From the NCBI GenBank assembly GCA_913053235.1, contig CAJXFT010000013.1, forward strand, positions 1 to 38,593: a stretch of DNA of 38,593 bases, read 5' to 3'. The notes beneath the pieces were generated by a model. It ran no database searches. It was not told the DNA's origin and saw only the letters and a program-made list of their open reading frames with translations. Of this stretch, positions 18,363-26,547 are shown piece by piece. The translations under genes were made by a program, and so were the position numbers. Numbering within the stretch: position 1 is the first letter of the stretch; every line of letters begins with the position of its first letter. The DNA comes from an uncultured Alphaproteobacteria bacterium (GTDB lineage: Bacteria; Pseudomonadota; Alphaproteobacteria; UBA828).

Positions 18363-18375
18363 TCGAATTATTCGA
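18363..18375. promoter_or_regulatory. 13-bp palindrome in the hpf leader, possible operator
   Basis: TCGAAT-T-ATTCGA is a perfect palindrome with a single central base. It lies about 31 nt downstream of the -10 element of the putative hpf promoter and 37 nt before the hpf start codon, a place where a repressor could block transcription. No regulator is identified; symmetry and position are the only evidence. Confidence 0.35.
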
Positions 18376-18405
18376 CTGACCGCTCCGGTTCGGAAAGGCG
18401 GCAGC

Positions 18406-18434
18406 AACATAGTTCCGCGCCCAAAGCGAGTCAA
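18406..18434 (-). promoter_or_regulatory. Sigma-70-type promoter for hpf-ptsN-hprK-rapZ-PTS
   Basis: On the minus strand TTGACT (18434-18429) is followed after exactly 17 nt by TATGTT (18411-18406), matching the -35 and -10 consensus at 5/6 and 4/6 bases. The predicted start, near 18399, leaves a leader of about 73 nt to hpf. It lies in the only sizeable gap between rpoN and hpf. Confidence 0.55.
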
Positions 18435-18492
18435 TAGGTTCGCCGCCGGTTGTTATCGCTCAATAATTATATAGTCACTTCAAAGGTTTATA

Positions 18493-20037
18493 CTATAATC
18501 CGCGGGCCGCCCGGGCCAAGTCCCGGCGCCGCCGCACCGATGAGGGAATATGCATCGCCTCGCGGTATTTGGCCACCGTCCGGCGCGCGATATCGACCCC
18601 GGAAAGGTTGAGAATTTCGGCGATACGGTCATCGGACAATATGTTGCCGTCGGTTTCGCCGTCGATAAGCTCGCGAATGCGGTGGCGAATCGCTTCCGCG
18701 GCATACGCCTCGCCGCCCATGATGCTCGAAAGGCTGGCGGAAAAGAAATATTTGATTTCGTAGGTGCCGCGCGGCGTGCCGATATATTTATTGTTGCTGA
18801 CGCGGCTGACGGTGCTTTCATGCACGCCGACATTCTCGGCCACCGTGCTCAGCGTCAGCGGCCGCAATTCCTGCACGCCACGTGAAAAAAAGGCTTCCTG
18901 CTGACGCACCAGCTCGGTCGCGACTTTCAATATCGTGCGGGCGCGCTGATCGAGGGCGCGCACCAGCCAATTTGCGTTTTGATAGCAATTCGAAATGAAG
19001 CTCTGCGCTTCGCTGTCGGTGGCGAGATCGCGCAATTCGACATGATAATGATTGTCGACCATGACGCGCGGCAGGGTCTCGTTGTTGAGCTCGACGCTCC
19101 ATCCGCCGCCCGGCGCCGGGCGAACGAAAACATCGGGCACGATGGTTTGCGCGACGTGATGATCGAAGGTCAGGCCGGGTTTGGGGTTGAGGCGTTTGAT
19201 CTCGGCCACCATGTCGACCAGGTCTTCGTCGTCGACGCCGCATAATTTTTTCAATCCCGCCGCGTCGCCCGCCGCGAGACGGTCGAGATTGTCGATGAGC
19301 GCGGCGATGGCGGGGTCGTAGCGTCCGGCGTCGCGCAGCTGAATGGCCAGGCATTCGCCGAGATCGCGCGCGAAAACGCCGGGCGGATCGAAGCCCTGCA
19401 ACATTTGCAATACGCTTTCGATGCGCTCCATTGGGCAGGTAAAACGCTCCGCCACGGCGCCGAGATCGCCGCTGAGATAGCCGGCTTCGTCGATCATGTC
19501 GATGAGGGCGCTGCCGATCAGCCGCTCCGAGGGCTCGGAAATTTCCAGGCCAAGCTGGGTCAGGAGATGTTGGCGCAGGGTGTTGGGCGCCGATTCGGCC
19601 TGTTCGATTCCGTCCATCGCCGTCTCCGAGCCGGCACCGCGCCCGGGCAGGGAGGCGGCGCTCCGCGTCATATCGCCCGCATCGCCGCCGGGCGCGCCGC
19701 CGCCCACGCCGCCGCCTGACGACCAATAATCATCGGAACTCAAATCGATATCGGCGAGCTCCTCGCCCTCGGGCATGTCGGCGTTTCGCGCCAGCGCCGA
19801 ATCGGACGCCATCGGGTCGTCGTCCGCCGCCGCCCCATCTTCCGGCGCTTCGCCCGCTTCGCTTTCCGAAACCGCGCCATCCTTGCGCTCGAGCAGCGGA
19901 TTCTTCTCGAGCTCGTCATCGACATAAGCGGAAAGCTCGAGATTGTTGAGCTGCACCAATTTGATCGATTGTTGGAGCTGCGGCGTCATCACCAGGGTCT
20001 GGCCCTGACGCAACTCCAGGCGCGGTGTTATCGCCAT
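18493..20037 (-). CDS. rpoN: RNA polymerase sigma-54 factor
   Basis: Sigma-54 directs RNA polymerase to -24/-12 promoters that need AAA+ activators, mainly for nitrogen and envelope functions. The protein has 514 residues. Region I at the N-terminus is glutamine- and leucine-rich (LELRQGQTLVMTPQLQQSIKLVQL), residues about 50-140 are acidic, and the C-terminal RpoN box ARRTVAKYRE occupies 484-493. The helix-turn-helix region reads VGVHESTVSRVSNNKYI. It starts 14 nt after the lptB stop and is followed by hpf and ptsN, the conserved rpoN neighbourhood of proteobacteria. No close ribosome binding site is obvious, which suggests coupling to lptB translation. Confidence 0.97.
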   Translation of the reverse strand: MAITPRLELRQGQTLVMTPQLQQSIKLVQLNNLELSAYVDDELEKNPLLERKDGAVSESEAGEAPEDGAAADDDPMASDSALARNADMPEGEELADIDLSSDDYWSSGGGVGGGAPGGDAGDMTRSAASLPGRGAGSETAMDGIEQAESAPNTLRQHLLTQLGLEISEPSERLIGSALIDMIDEAGYLSGDLGAVAERFTCPMERIESVLQMLQGFDPPGVFARDLGECLAIQLRDAGRYDPAIAALIDNLDRLAAGDAAGLKKLCGVDDEDLVDMVAEIKRLNPKPGLTFDHHVAQTIVPDVFVRPAPGGGWSVELNNETLPRVMVDNHYHVELRDLATDSEAQSFISNCYQNANWLVRALDQRARTILKVATELVRQQEAFFSRGVQELRPLTLSTVAENVGVHESTVSRVSNNKYIGTPRGTYEIKYFFSASLSSIMGGEAYAAEAIRHRIRELIDGETDGNILSDDRIAEILNLSGVDIARRTVAKYREAMHIPSSVRRRRDLARAARGL

Positions 20038-20051
20038 GTCAGCAACATTCC

Positions 20052-20852
20052 CTAGAGCTGGAAGCGGTCGCCGAGATAGACTCGCCGGACTTCCTCGTTG
20101 CTGACGATATCGCTCGGCTTGCCCTCCATCAGAACCGCGCCCTCGTAGAGAATGTAGGCGCGGTCGACGATCTCCAATGTCTCGCGCACATTGTGATCGG
20201 TCAGCAGGACGCCGATGCCGCGATCCTTGAGATGCGCCACCAGTTCGCGAATCTCGGCCACCGCGATCGGGTCGATTCCGGCGAGCGGTTCGTCGAGCAG
20301 CATGAAGCTCGGCTTCGAGGCCAACGCCCGGGCGATTTCGACGCGCCGGCGCTCGCCGCCCGAAAGCGCCAAAGCCGGGGTGCGGCGAAGATGGGTGATG
20401 GAGAATTCGGCGAGCAACTCATCGAGCAGGTTCTCGCGCGTCTCGCGCACCGGTTCGACGACTTCCAATACCGCACGAATATTGTTCTCGACCGAAAGGC
20501 CGCGAAAAATCGAAGCTTCCTGCGGCAAATAGCCGATCCCCAGGCGCGCCCGGCGATACATCGGAAGATCGGTGATGTCGTGCCCATCCAAATGCACCGA
20601 GCCATATTCGGAGGCGATCAACCCGGTCATGACATAGAAGCAGGTCGTCTTTCCGGCGCCGTTCGGACCGAGCAGGCCGACCGCCTCGCCGCGCCGGACA
20701 TTGAGGCTGACATCGCGCAGAACCGGGCGCTTCTTGAAGCGCTTGCCGAGATTGTCCGCCGCCAAACCCTTATTGTCCGCGACCAGACGCGGTGGCACGC
20801 CGGGGCCGTCATCGTTGCTTTTTCGGGTGACCAATTTCTCGCTATCGGGCAT
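20052..20852 (-). CDS. lptB: LPS export ABC transporter ATP-binding protein LptB
   Basis: LptB is the cytoplasmic ATPase that powers extraction of lipopolysaccharide from the inner membrane with LptF and LptG. It has 266 residues: Walker A GPNGAGKTT at 62-70, Q-loop in YLPQEAS, signature LSGGERRR at 163-170, and Walker B FMLLDEP ending at 189. ATG 20852 is preferred; the frame is open 16 codons upstream, but that part overlaps lptA. The first 25 residues (polar, SEKLVTRKSNDDGP) extend beyond E. coli LptB. It follows lptA by 22 nt. LptF and LptG are not in the window. Confidence 0.96.
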   Translation of the reverse strand: MPDSEKLVTRKSNDDGPGVPPRLVADNKGLAADNLGKRFKKRPVLRDVSLNVRRGEAVGLLGPNGAGKTTCFYVMTGLIASEYGSVHLDGHDITDLPMYRRARLGIGYLPQEASIFRGLSVENNIRAVLEVVEPVRETRENLLDELLAEFSITHLRRTPALALSGGERRRVEIARALASKPSFMLLDEPLAGIDPIAVAEIRELVAHLKDRGIGVLLTDHNVRETLEIVDRAYILYEGAVLMEGKPSDIVSNEEVRRVYLGDRFQL

Positions 20853-20874
20853 CGGTTTTTGTACCCCAAACAGG

Positions 20875-21417
20875 TTAATTATTTTCTTTTTTCGGCACAA
20901 ACAAGCCGCGCACGCGCTCGCGCTTTCCGTCGCCGGATTCGGCGCTCAGAACTTTGCTTTTACCGGTTACCAAGTCAAGTTCGAGCTGTTCGCCCTGGAT
21001 TATATTCTCTCCCTGAGTGAGCACCACCTGGCCGGTCAGCCAGATTTTCTTGTTGTCGACGTCGTAGATGCCGCGCGCGCCCTGCGCCGTCTCGTTCGGC
21101 GACGAGACGAAGACATTGCCTTCGGCATCGATGCGCGAAATACCCGGCTGGTCCGGCGCCGCTTCATTGTCGCGGTAATGCACGATGAGCGTATCGGCCC
21201 TGAGCAGCATGTCGCCCTGGATGGCATCGACGTCGCCGCGGAAAATCGCCAAATTTTCGGACTGGCGAACCTCCAGCGTATCGGCGGTGATTTCTATCGG
21301 CGCATCGCTGTCATGATCGCCGTCCAATTGGTCGAGCTGAGCCAGCGCCGGCGTCACGGTGGCGGCGGCGCCGAGAAGCACGGCCAGGAGCATCGCCATG
21401 GCGCGGCGGATCATCAT
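20875..21417 (-). CDS. lptA: LPS transport periplasmic protein LptA
   Basis: LptA forms the periplasmic bridge that carries LPS from LptC to the outer-membrane LptD. The protein has 180 residues with a signal peptide at 1-26 (hydrophobic MAMLLAVLLGAAATVTPALA), then an OstA-type beta-jellyroll (about 40-165: PIEITADTLEVRQSENLAIFRG, GEQLELDLVTGK). The C-terminus is basic. The start lies 4 nt after the lptC stop; an ATG one codon later is equally possible. Gene order lptC-lptA-lptB is the standard one. Confidence 0.94.
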   Translation of the reverse strand: MMIRRAMAMLLAVLLGAAATVTPALAQLDQLDGDHDSDAPIEITADTLEVRQSENLAIFRGDVDAIQGDMLLRADTLIVHYRDNEAAPDQPGISRIDAEGNVFVSSPNETAQGARGIYDVDNKKIWLTGQVVLTQGENIIQGEQLELDLVTGKSKVLSAESGDGKRERVRGLFVPKKENN

Positions 21418-21421
21418 CGCC

Positions 21422-22120
21422 TCAGCTCCGCCCGCCCGGAAACACGGTCATCTTCACACCGCCGCCGAACAGCATGATGCGCGCATTGTCGTCGAGAAAA
21501 AAATTGCCGGCTTGCAGCAGGCCGAGCGGCCCCTGGCCATCCAGCGGCGCGTCGCCGTCGGCGGTGCGCGCCGCCAGATCGACATGCGCCCGCGCGGTAT
21601 GAAATTCATGGCCGCGATCCGAAAATATCGCGACATCGCCGGCCAGATCCAGGTAACGCTCGTCGCGCTGATAAAGCCCCTCGCGCGCGGTCAGCGCCAG
21701 CCATTGCCCGCTGCTGTCGTCCATGAACACATCGGCCGAGATATCCTTGAGCGTCACCAATGGCGAGTTGGGTTCGGGCTGGCTGGCCTCGGCGGCGGTC
21801 ACCGTATAGGGCTGGTTTCGATTGTCCGCCCCGAGGTAGCGGGCATTGACCATGCGCAGCGAACCATCGAGATCGGGGGCGTCGCTGAAAGATATGCGAA
21901 AGCCCTCCTCGCGCCCGGTCGCCAGCGGCCAAATGACGATCAGGCCGAGCAACAACACAGCGCCGAGCGGCAGCGCATAGCGCATGAAACCGACGAAATT
22001 GCTGTATCCGACGGTGCGCCCGGCAGCGCCTTCGCGGCTTGGCGCCTGCAGGCCGGCGAGGCGCGCCGGCGCCGGGCCGCGCGGCGGCGGCATGCCGGGG
22101 TTTTGCGAACCGGCGGTCAT
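21422..22120 (-). CDS. lptC: LPS export protein LptC
   Basis: LptC is the bitopic inner-membrane protein that receives LPS from LptBFG and passes it to LptA. It has 232 residues: a proline-rich cytoplasmic N-terminus (1-45), one membrane span (YALPLGAVLLLGLIVIWPLA, about 48-67), and a periplasmic jellyroll with the YTVTAAEA and VALKD-like blocks. It is longer than E. coli LptC (191 residues), mainly at the N-terminus, as in other alphaproteobacteria. The start overlaps the kdsD stop as ATGA. Sequence conservation in this family is low, so the call leans on topology and position. Confidence 0.9.
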   Translation of the reverse strand: MTAGSQNPGMPPPRGPAPARLAGLQAPSREGAAGRTVGYSNFVGFMRYALPLGAVLLLGLIVIWPLATGREEGFRISFSDAPDLDGSLRMVNARYLGADNRNQPYTVTAAEASQPEPNSPLVTLKDISADVFMDDSSGQWLALTAREGLYQRDERYLDLAGDVAIFSDRGHEFHTARAHVDLAARTADGDAPLDGQGPLGLLQAGNFFLDDNARIMLFGGGVKMTVFPGGRS

Positions 22121-23133
22121 GAGATGCCCGCTCTCAGGCAGTCATGGATATGCAGGATGCCGATGGGGCGCGCACCATCGGTGACGAACAGGCCGGTGAT
22201 CTGGCGCTCATTCATCACCCGCACCGCCTCGGCGGCGAGCGCATCCTCGCGAATCGTCGTTGGCTCGGCGGTCATCAGCTCGCCGGCGCGGCGTTCCAGG
22301 AGATCGTCGGTGAGATGGCGGCGCAAATCGCCATCGGTGACGATGCCGAGCAATTCGCCATCACCGTCGATGACGCCGACGCAGCCGAAGCGCTTGGCGG
22401 TCATGACGACAAGCGCTTCCGACATCACCACGTCCGGACCGACGAGCGGAAGATCGTCGGGACCGTGCATGATCTCGCGCACGCGCACCAGGCTTTGGCC
22501 GAGCTTGCCGCCCGGATGGAAGACGTGAAAATCACTTTCGGAAAACTGCTTGCGTTCGAACAGCGCCACCGCCAACGCATCGCCAAGCGCCAACGTCATG
22601 GTGGTCGAGGTCGTCGGCGCCAGGCCGAGGGTGCCGGCCTCGGGCTCATCGGGCATCACCAGGGCGACGTCGGCGCTTTCGCCCAGGGTGCTTCCGGCCT
22701 TGCCGACGATGGCGATCAGCGGAATTTTGTTGCGCTTGGAAAATTGCAGCATGTCGCCCAATTCGGTGGTTTCGCCGGAATTGGACAGGATCAGCAGCGC
22801 GTCGTCATGGGTAATCATGCCGAGATCGCCATGGCTCGCCTCGGCCGGATGGACGAAGATCGCCGGCGCGCCGGTGGAGGCCAGGGTGGCGGCAATCTTG
22901 CTTCCGACATGCCCGCTCTTGCCCATGCCCGAGACCACGATACGCCCCCGGGTGCGATCGAGAATATCGACCGCCTCGGCGAAATTGGCGTCGAGTTCCT
23001 GGGCCAGACGCGACAGCGCGCGGGCCTCCAATTGCAATACCCTGCGCCCGGCGGTCAAGTCACGATTCTCTTCCAATTCGCCGCCCTCCGCCGCCGGCAT
23101 GGCCTTCTTGGTTGGCGCATTCATAGCAGACAT
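22117..23133 (-). CDS. kdsD: Arabinose-5-phosphate isomerase KdsD
   Basis: KdsD converts ribulose-5-phosphate to arabinose-5-phosphate, the first step of Kdo synthesis for the LPS core. It has 338 residues: a SIS sugar-isomerase domain (about 45-190, with SGMGKSGHVG at 68-77 and HPAEASHGDLG at 95-105) followed by a pair of CBS domains (about 215-338). Start could be ATG 23133 or ATG 23124; neither has a strong ribosome binding site. It is the first gene of the kdsD-lptCAB-rpoN run and faces purM divergently across 271 nt. In related genomes rnd commonly lies just upstream; here rnd is 1.6 kb away with purM between. Confidence 0.95.
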   Translation of the reverse strand: MSAMNAPTKKAMPAAEGGELEENRDLTAGRRVLQLEARALSRLAQELDANFAEAVDILDRTRGRIVVSGMGKSGHVGSKIAATLASTGAPAIFVHPAEASHGDLGMITHDDALLILSNSGETTELGDMLQFSKRNKIPLIAIVGKAGSTLGESADVALVMPDEPEAGTLGLAPTTSTTMTLALGDALAVALFERKQFSESDFHVFHPGGKLGQSLVRVREIMHGPDDLPLVGPDVVMSEALVVMTAKRFGCVGVIDGDGELLGIVTDGDLRRHLTDDLLERRAGELMTAEPTTIREDALAAEAVRVMNERQITGLFVTDGARPIGILHIHDCLRAGIS

Positions 23134-23404
23134 TCGCGATCTATTTCGTGCCCGCGGCGGCAAGCGAATCGCCGGCGACACCTGATTGTTCCGAACATAC
23201 TCGTTTCCAGGCGGAAAAATGCGAATTTTCGTCGCCGGCGCCGCGGATATTGTCTGTCACCGAGAAAAAGCGTCATCCGATTTCGTACCGCAATGCTCCG
23301 AATCGTCGGCCTGTTGCACCATTTCGGCAAGCCTTGTAGCGTGCAGCGCCCGGGCAGGAAACCATGTTGGCGCCGGCAAGCAGAATAACAAGTGGGTAAA
23401 TTCG
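23134..23404. other. Divergent intergenic region kdsD/purM
   Basis: This 271-nt gap must hold the promoters of both the kdsD-lpt-rpoN operon and purM. An 11-nt palindrome, TGTTC-C-GAACA (23187-23197), lies 54 nt before the kdsD start and could be a binding site. On the plus strand TTGCAC followed 17 nt later by TAGCGT, near 23313-23341, is a weak promoter candidate for purM. I see no further gene in it. Confidence 0.4.
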
Positions 23405-24496
23405 ATGGCGGCGGCGCGTCAAGATTCCGAATCCAAACCGATCTCTCCCGGCTACGAAGCCTCCGGCGTCAGTAGCGGCCAGGCCGAAGCCGGGCTGGGG
23501 CGGCTTGTCGAACACATAAAATCGACATGGTCGCTGAGCGACGCGCCGGTCAAGCTCGATCTCGGCTATTTCGCCAACGTCATCGATGTCGCCGGGCTGG
23601 GCATCGCCATCTGCACCGATGGCATCGGCTCCAAGGCGCTGGTGGCGCAGATGCTGGGCAAATACGACAGCGTCGGCATCGATTGCGTGGCGATGAACGT
23701 CAACGATCTGGTTTGCGTCGGTGCCACGCCCCTGACCATGGTCGATTACGTCGCCGTCGAGAGCGCCGAGCCGGCGATGCTCGAAGCCATCGGCGCCGGC
23801 CTCGCGGAAGGTGCGCGGCAGTCCAACATTTCGATCTCCGGCGGCGAGATCGCGCAGCTCAAGGACATCATCAAGGGCCATCAAAGCGGGCTCGGCTTCG
23901 ATCTCGCCGGCACCGCGATCGGCCGCGTCGATCTCGACAAGATCAATCTCGGCGAAACGGTGCGCGCCGGCGACGTCATCATCGGCATCGCCAGCAACGG
24001 CATCCACAGCAATGGCCTCAGCCTGGCGCGCCGCGCCCTGTTCGAGATCGCCGGCCATGATGCCGACAGCCATGTCGAAGAGCTCGGCCGCGGCGTCGGC
24101 GAGGAATTGCTGCGCCCGACATATATTTATGTCGCCGAGGCGCTCGACGTCCTCGACCGGCTCGACGGCGTCGGCGCGCTGGTGCATATCACCGGCGACG
24201 GTTTTTTGAACCTCACCCGCGTCAAGGCCGATGTCGGCTTCGTCATCGACGCCCTGCCGCCGGCGCCGCCATTGTTCGCGCTCATCCAGCGCATCACCGG
24301 CGCCGACGCGATGGAGATGTATCATGTCTTCAATATGGGCATCGGCTTTTGCCTGGTGGTGCGCCCCGAGGTGGAAGCCGAGGCGCTGGCGATCGTCAGC
24401 GGCCATGGCAAGGCCTGCCAACGCATCGGCTATGTCAGCGAAGGCCCCGTGGGTAGCGTCAGGATCGAGCCGGCGGGAATTGAAATGACGCGCTGA
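23405..24496 (+). CDS. purM: Phosphoribosylformylglycinamidine cyclo-ligase, archaeal-like PurM
   Basis: PurM closes the imidazole ring in purine synthesis (FGAM plus ATP to AIR). The protein has 363 residues. ATP-site motifs CTDGIGSK (70-77) and AMNVNDLVCVGATPL (96-110) are present, with GGE at 146-148 and GDVIIGIASNGIHSNGLSLAR. The pattern differs from usual proteobacterial PurM: the N-terminal KDAGVD motif reads YEASGVS, GGETAEMPG reads GGEIAQLKD, and MVDYVAV plus GLAEGARQSNISISGG resemble archaeal enzymes as I recall them. No purN follows, though purM-purN pairing is usual. It lies on the strand opposite its neighbours and splits rnd from kdsD, with a dispersed repeat at its 3' side. ATG 23405 lacks a strong ribosome binding site. 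Confidence 0.85.
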   Translation: MAAARQDSESKPISPGYEASGVSSGQAEAGLGRLVEHIKSTWSLSDAPVKLDLGYFANVIDVAGLGIAICTDGIGSKALVAQMLGKYDSVGIDCVAMNVNDLVCVGATPLTMVDYVAVESAEPAMLEAIGAGLAEGARQSNISISGGEIAQLKDIIKGHQSGLGFDLAGTAIGRVDLDKINLGETVRAGDVIIGIASNGIHSNGLSLARRALFEIAGHDADSHVEELGRGVGEELLRPTYIYVAEALDVLDRLDGVGALVHITGDGFLNLTRVKADVGFVIDALPPAPPLFALIQRITGADAMEMYHVFNMGIGFCLVVRPEVEAEALAIVSGHGKACQRIGYVSEGPVGSVRIEPAGIEMTR

Positions 24497-24523
24497 AGGC
24501 GCGCGCCTCGTCGCGCGGCGGAT

Positions 24524-24757
24524 CACAAAAAGATTCCATCAAACGGCACACCCCCCGGAATGCACTTCTTGCATTCCGGCTGCGCGACTGAGCGCCCGAG
24601 TTAATACGAGGTAAGCCAAGGGAGCGGATGCGACCGCCCGGCGCTTGAGGGGCAAACAAAAGAGGGGCGGATGCCCCCCGGTGTTGCGAGCGCGCTGCGC
24701 GCGCTTGGTTTCCCCCTTCTCCCCAACCCCTCTTCCCCTCTGGGAAGAAGGGCTTAT
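24524..24757. repeat. Interspersed intergenic repeat, copy A
   Basis: This lies between the convergent genes purM and rnd and shares several near-identical blocks, in the same order and orientation, with 36845-37150. Shared blocks include CCCGAGTTAATACGAGGTA, the CCCGGCG.TTGAGG stretch, CAAACAAAAGAG, GGTTTCCCCCTTCTCCCC and the final hairpin. Two hairpins stand out: CCGGAATGCA/TGCATTCCGG (24555-24564 and 24570-24579, 10 bp, loop 5) and a C-rich/G-rich stem (24727-24737 and 24742-24752, 10 of 11 pairs). The last hairpin ends 24 nt from the rnd stop. No coding function is evident. Homology of the copies is visible; that the family has more members in the genome is inference. Confidence 0.88.
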
Positions 24758-24775
24758 TCGGGCTGGACCCTCGCC

Positions 24776-25390
24776 TCAGTGATGGAAGATGTCGACCTCT
24801 TCCCAGCCGGCGAGATCGAGGCGCGCGCGGTGGGGCAGAAAATCGAAACAGGCCTGGGCCATTTCCGTACGGCCTTCGCGCGCCAGCATATCGTCGAGAA
24901 CCTTCTTGATCTCATGCAGGTGGAGGACGTCGGAGGCGGCATAGGTCTGTTGCTCGGGCGTCAATTCCGCCGCGCCCCAGTCGGAGGATTGCTGTTGGTT
25001 GGAGACCTCGACGCCAATCAGGTCGCGGCACAGATCCTTGAGGCCGTGACGGTCGGTGAAGGTGCGCACCAATTTGGAGACGATCTTGGTGCAATAGACG
25101 GGCTCGCAGGAGACGCCGAGATAATGCTGGATGATGGCCAGATCGAAGCGCGCGAAATGAAATATTTTGAGCACCGCCGGATCGCCGAGATTGGCCTTCA
25201 GATTGGGCGCCGAGTAATCGCCGGGCGGCGGAAAATGCACCAGATGGCAATCGCCGTCGCCGCGCGACATCTGCACCACGCAGAGGCGGTCGCGATGTGG
25301 CTGCAGGCCCATGGCTTCGCTGTCGAGGGCGACGCTGTCGCCAAAGGTGAGCCCGGGCGGTAAATCGTTGATATGCAAATGTATGGCCAT
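24776..25390 (-). CDS. rnd: Ribonuclease D, short single-domain form
   Basis: This is a 204-residue 3'-5' exoribonuclease of the DEDDy class, acting on tRNA and other small RNA precursors. Exo I is VALDSEAMGL, Exo II is KIFHFARFDLAI, and Exo III is YAASDVLHLHEI with the Tyr-x3-Asp pair. The HRDC domains of E. coli RNase D are missing, as is normal for the short alphaproteobacterial type found near kdsD. ATG 25390 gives the expected N-terminus; the reading frame is open far upstream, but that part lies antisense to the NDUFA9-like gene and through uppP in another frame. Its stop lies 18 nt from repeat copy A. Confidence 0.93.
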   Translation of the reverse strand: MAIHLHINDLPPGLTFGDSVALDSEAMGLQPHRDRLCVVQMSRGDGDCHLVHFPPPGDYSAPNLKANLGDPAVLKIFHFARFDLAIIQHYLGVSCEPVYCTKIVSKLVRTFTDRHGLKDLCRDLIGVEVSNQQQSSDWGAAELTPEQQTYAASDVLHLHEIKKVLDDMLAREGRTEMAQACFDFLPHRARLDLAGWEEVDIFHH

Positions 25391-25396
25391 GCGGTC

Positions 25397-25425
25397 TGGG
25401 TAGCCGGGCGGTTTCACCCTGTCAA
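25397..25425 (-). promoter_or_regulatory. Possible rnd promoter
   Basis: On the minus strand a perfect TTGACA (25425-25420) is followed after 17 nt by TACCCA (25402-25397), a poor -10. If used, the transcript would start within a few bases of the rnd ATG, that is, be nearly leaderless. The perfect -35 and the spacing support it; the weak -10 does not. Confidence 0.3.
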
Positions 25426-25522
25426 CTCGATATATGGCGAGGCCCGCCGATTTTCTCTGGCCGCCCGGCGAGAAGTGTCTTAAGTAGAAGCAAGAAGCAT
25501 CAAACGAAAAAGCGGCGGCACC

Positions 25523-26530
25523 ATGAGCAAACGCATCGTTACGGTTTTCGGCGGCTCCGGTTTTCTCGGGCGCCATGTCATCCAGAAATTGGCGCGCGAA
25601 GGGGCGCTGTTGCGGGTCGCCTTGCGGCGCCCGGAATTGGCCGGTTTCCTGACCAGCATGGGCGATATCGGTCAGGTCACCCTGATGCAGGCGAATGTGC
25701 GCGACGATGAATCGGTGGCGCGCGCCATCGAGGGCGCCGGCGAGGTGGTGAATCTGGTGGGCATTCTTTATGAGAAAGGCCGCCAGAGCTTCACCGAGGT
25801 TCACGCCCTGGCACCCGGCCGCATCGGCCGCGCCGCGGCGGCGGCCGGGGTCGAAAAGCTGGTCCATGTTTCCGCCATCGGCGCCGACGCGCGCGCCGAT
25901 TCCGCCTACGCCCGCAGCAAGGCCGCCGGCGAGACGGCGCTCGGCGAAGCCTTTCCGCAAGCGACGGTGCTCAGGCCCGGAATCATATTCGGTCCGGAAG
26001 ATGATTTTTTTAACAAATTCGGCGCATTGGCGAGGATTTCGCCGATCCTGCCGGTGTTCTTCAACATTCGCCAGCGCCCCAAGATTCACCTTGAAGGCCT
26101 CTATCCGATGCCCGAAATCGAGGCCGGGACGACGCGCATGCAACCCGTCCATGTCGAAGACGTCACCGAGGCGGTGAGCCGTGTCCTCGCCGATTCGTCG
26201 AATGAAAGCGCCGGCAAGACATATGAATTGGGCGGGCCCAATATCTACAGCTTCCGCGAATTGATGGAGCTGGTGGCACGCCAAACCCAATATAAGCGCT
26301 TTTTGGTGCCGGTGCCCTATATCGCCGCCGATATCATGGGCCGGTTGGCGCAATTCATGCCCGAGCCGCCGTTTACGGCGGATCAGGCGAAGATGCTGCG
26401 CGTCGATAATGTCGTCGCCGAGGGCGCCCTCACGCTCGACGATCTCGGCATCGAGGCGAGCCCGGCGGAATTGATCCTGCCGACCTATATGCACCGCTTC
26501 CGCCGTGCCCGCATGGATTCGCGCGCTTAG
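25523..26530 (+). CDS. Complex I NDUFA9-family NAD(P)-binding protein
   Basis: This 335-residue atypical SDR/NmrA-like protein has the Rossmann motif GGSGFLGR at residues 10-17, then VSAIGADARADSAYARSK (the usual catalytic Tyr-x3-Lys is present as YARSK) and LRPGIIFGPEDDFFNKF. The last motif is characteristic of the NDUFA9 subunit of mitochondrial complex I and its alphaproteobacterial counterparts. It probably binds NAD(P)H in a structural role on the NADH dehydrogenase arm rather than as a free enzyme, but no nuo gene is in the window to support that. It is divergent from rnd (132 nt) and convergent with uppP (17 nt). Confidence 0.88.
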   Translation: MSKRIVTVFGGSGFLGRHVIQKLAREGALLRVALRRPELAGFLTSMGDIGQVTLMQANVRDDESVARAIEGAGEVVNLVGILYEKGRQSFTEVHALAPGRIGRAAAAAGVEKLVHVSAIGADARADSAYARSKAAGETALGEAFPQATVLRPGIIFGPEDDFFNKFGALARISPILPVFFNIRQRPKIHLEGLYPMPEIEAGTTRMQPVHVEDVTEAVSRVLADSSNESAGKTYELGGPNIYSFRELMELVARQTQYKRFLVPVPYIAADIMGRLAQFMPEPPFTADQAKMLRVDNVVAEGALTLDDLGIEASPAELILPTYMHRFRRARMDSRA

Positions 26531-26547
26531 AGCGTTTTGCCTATAGG

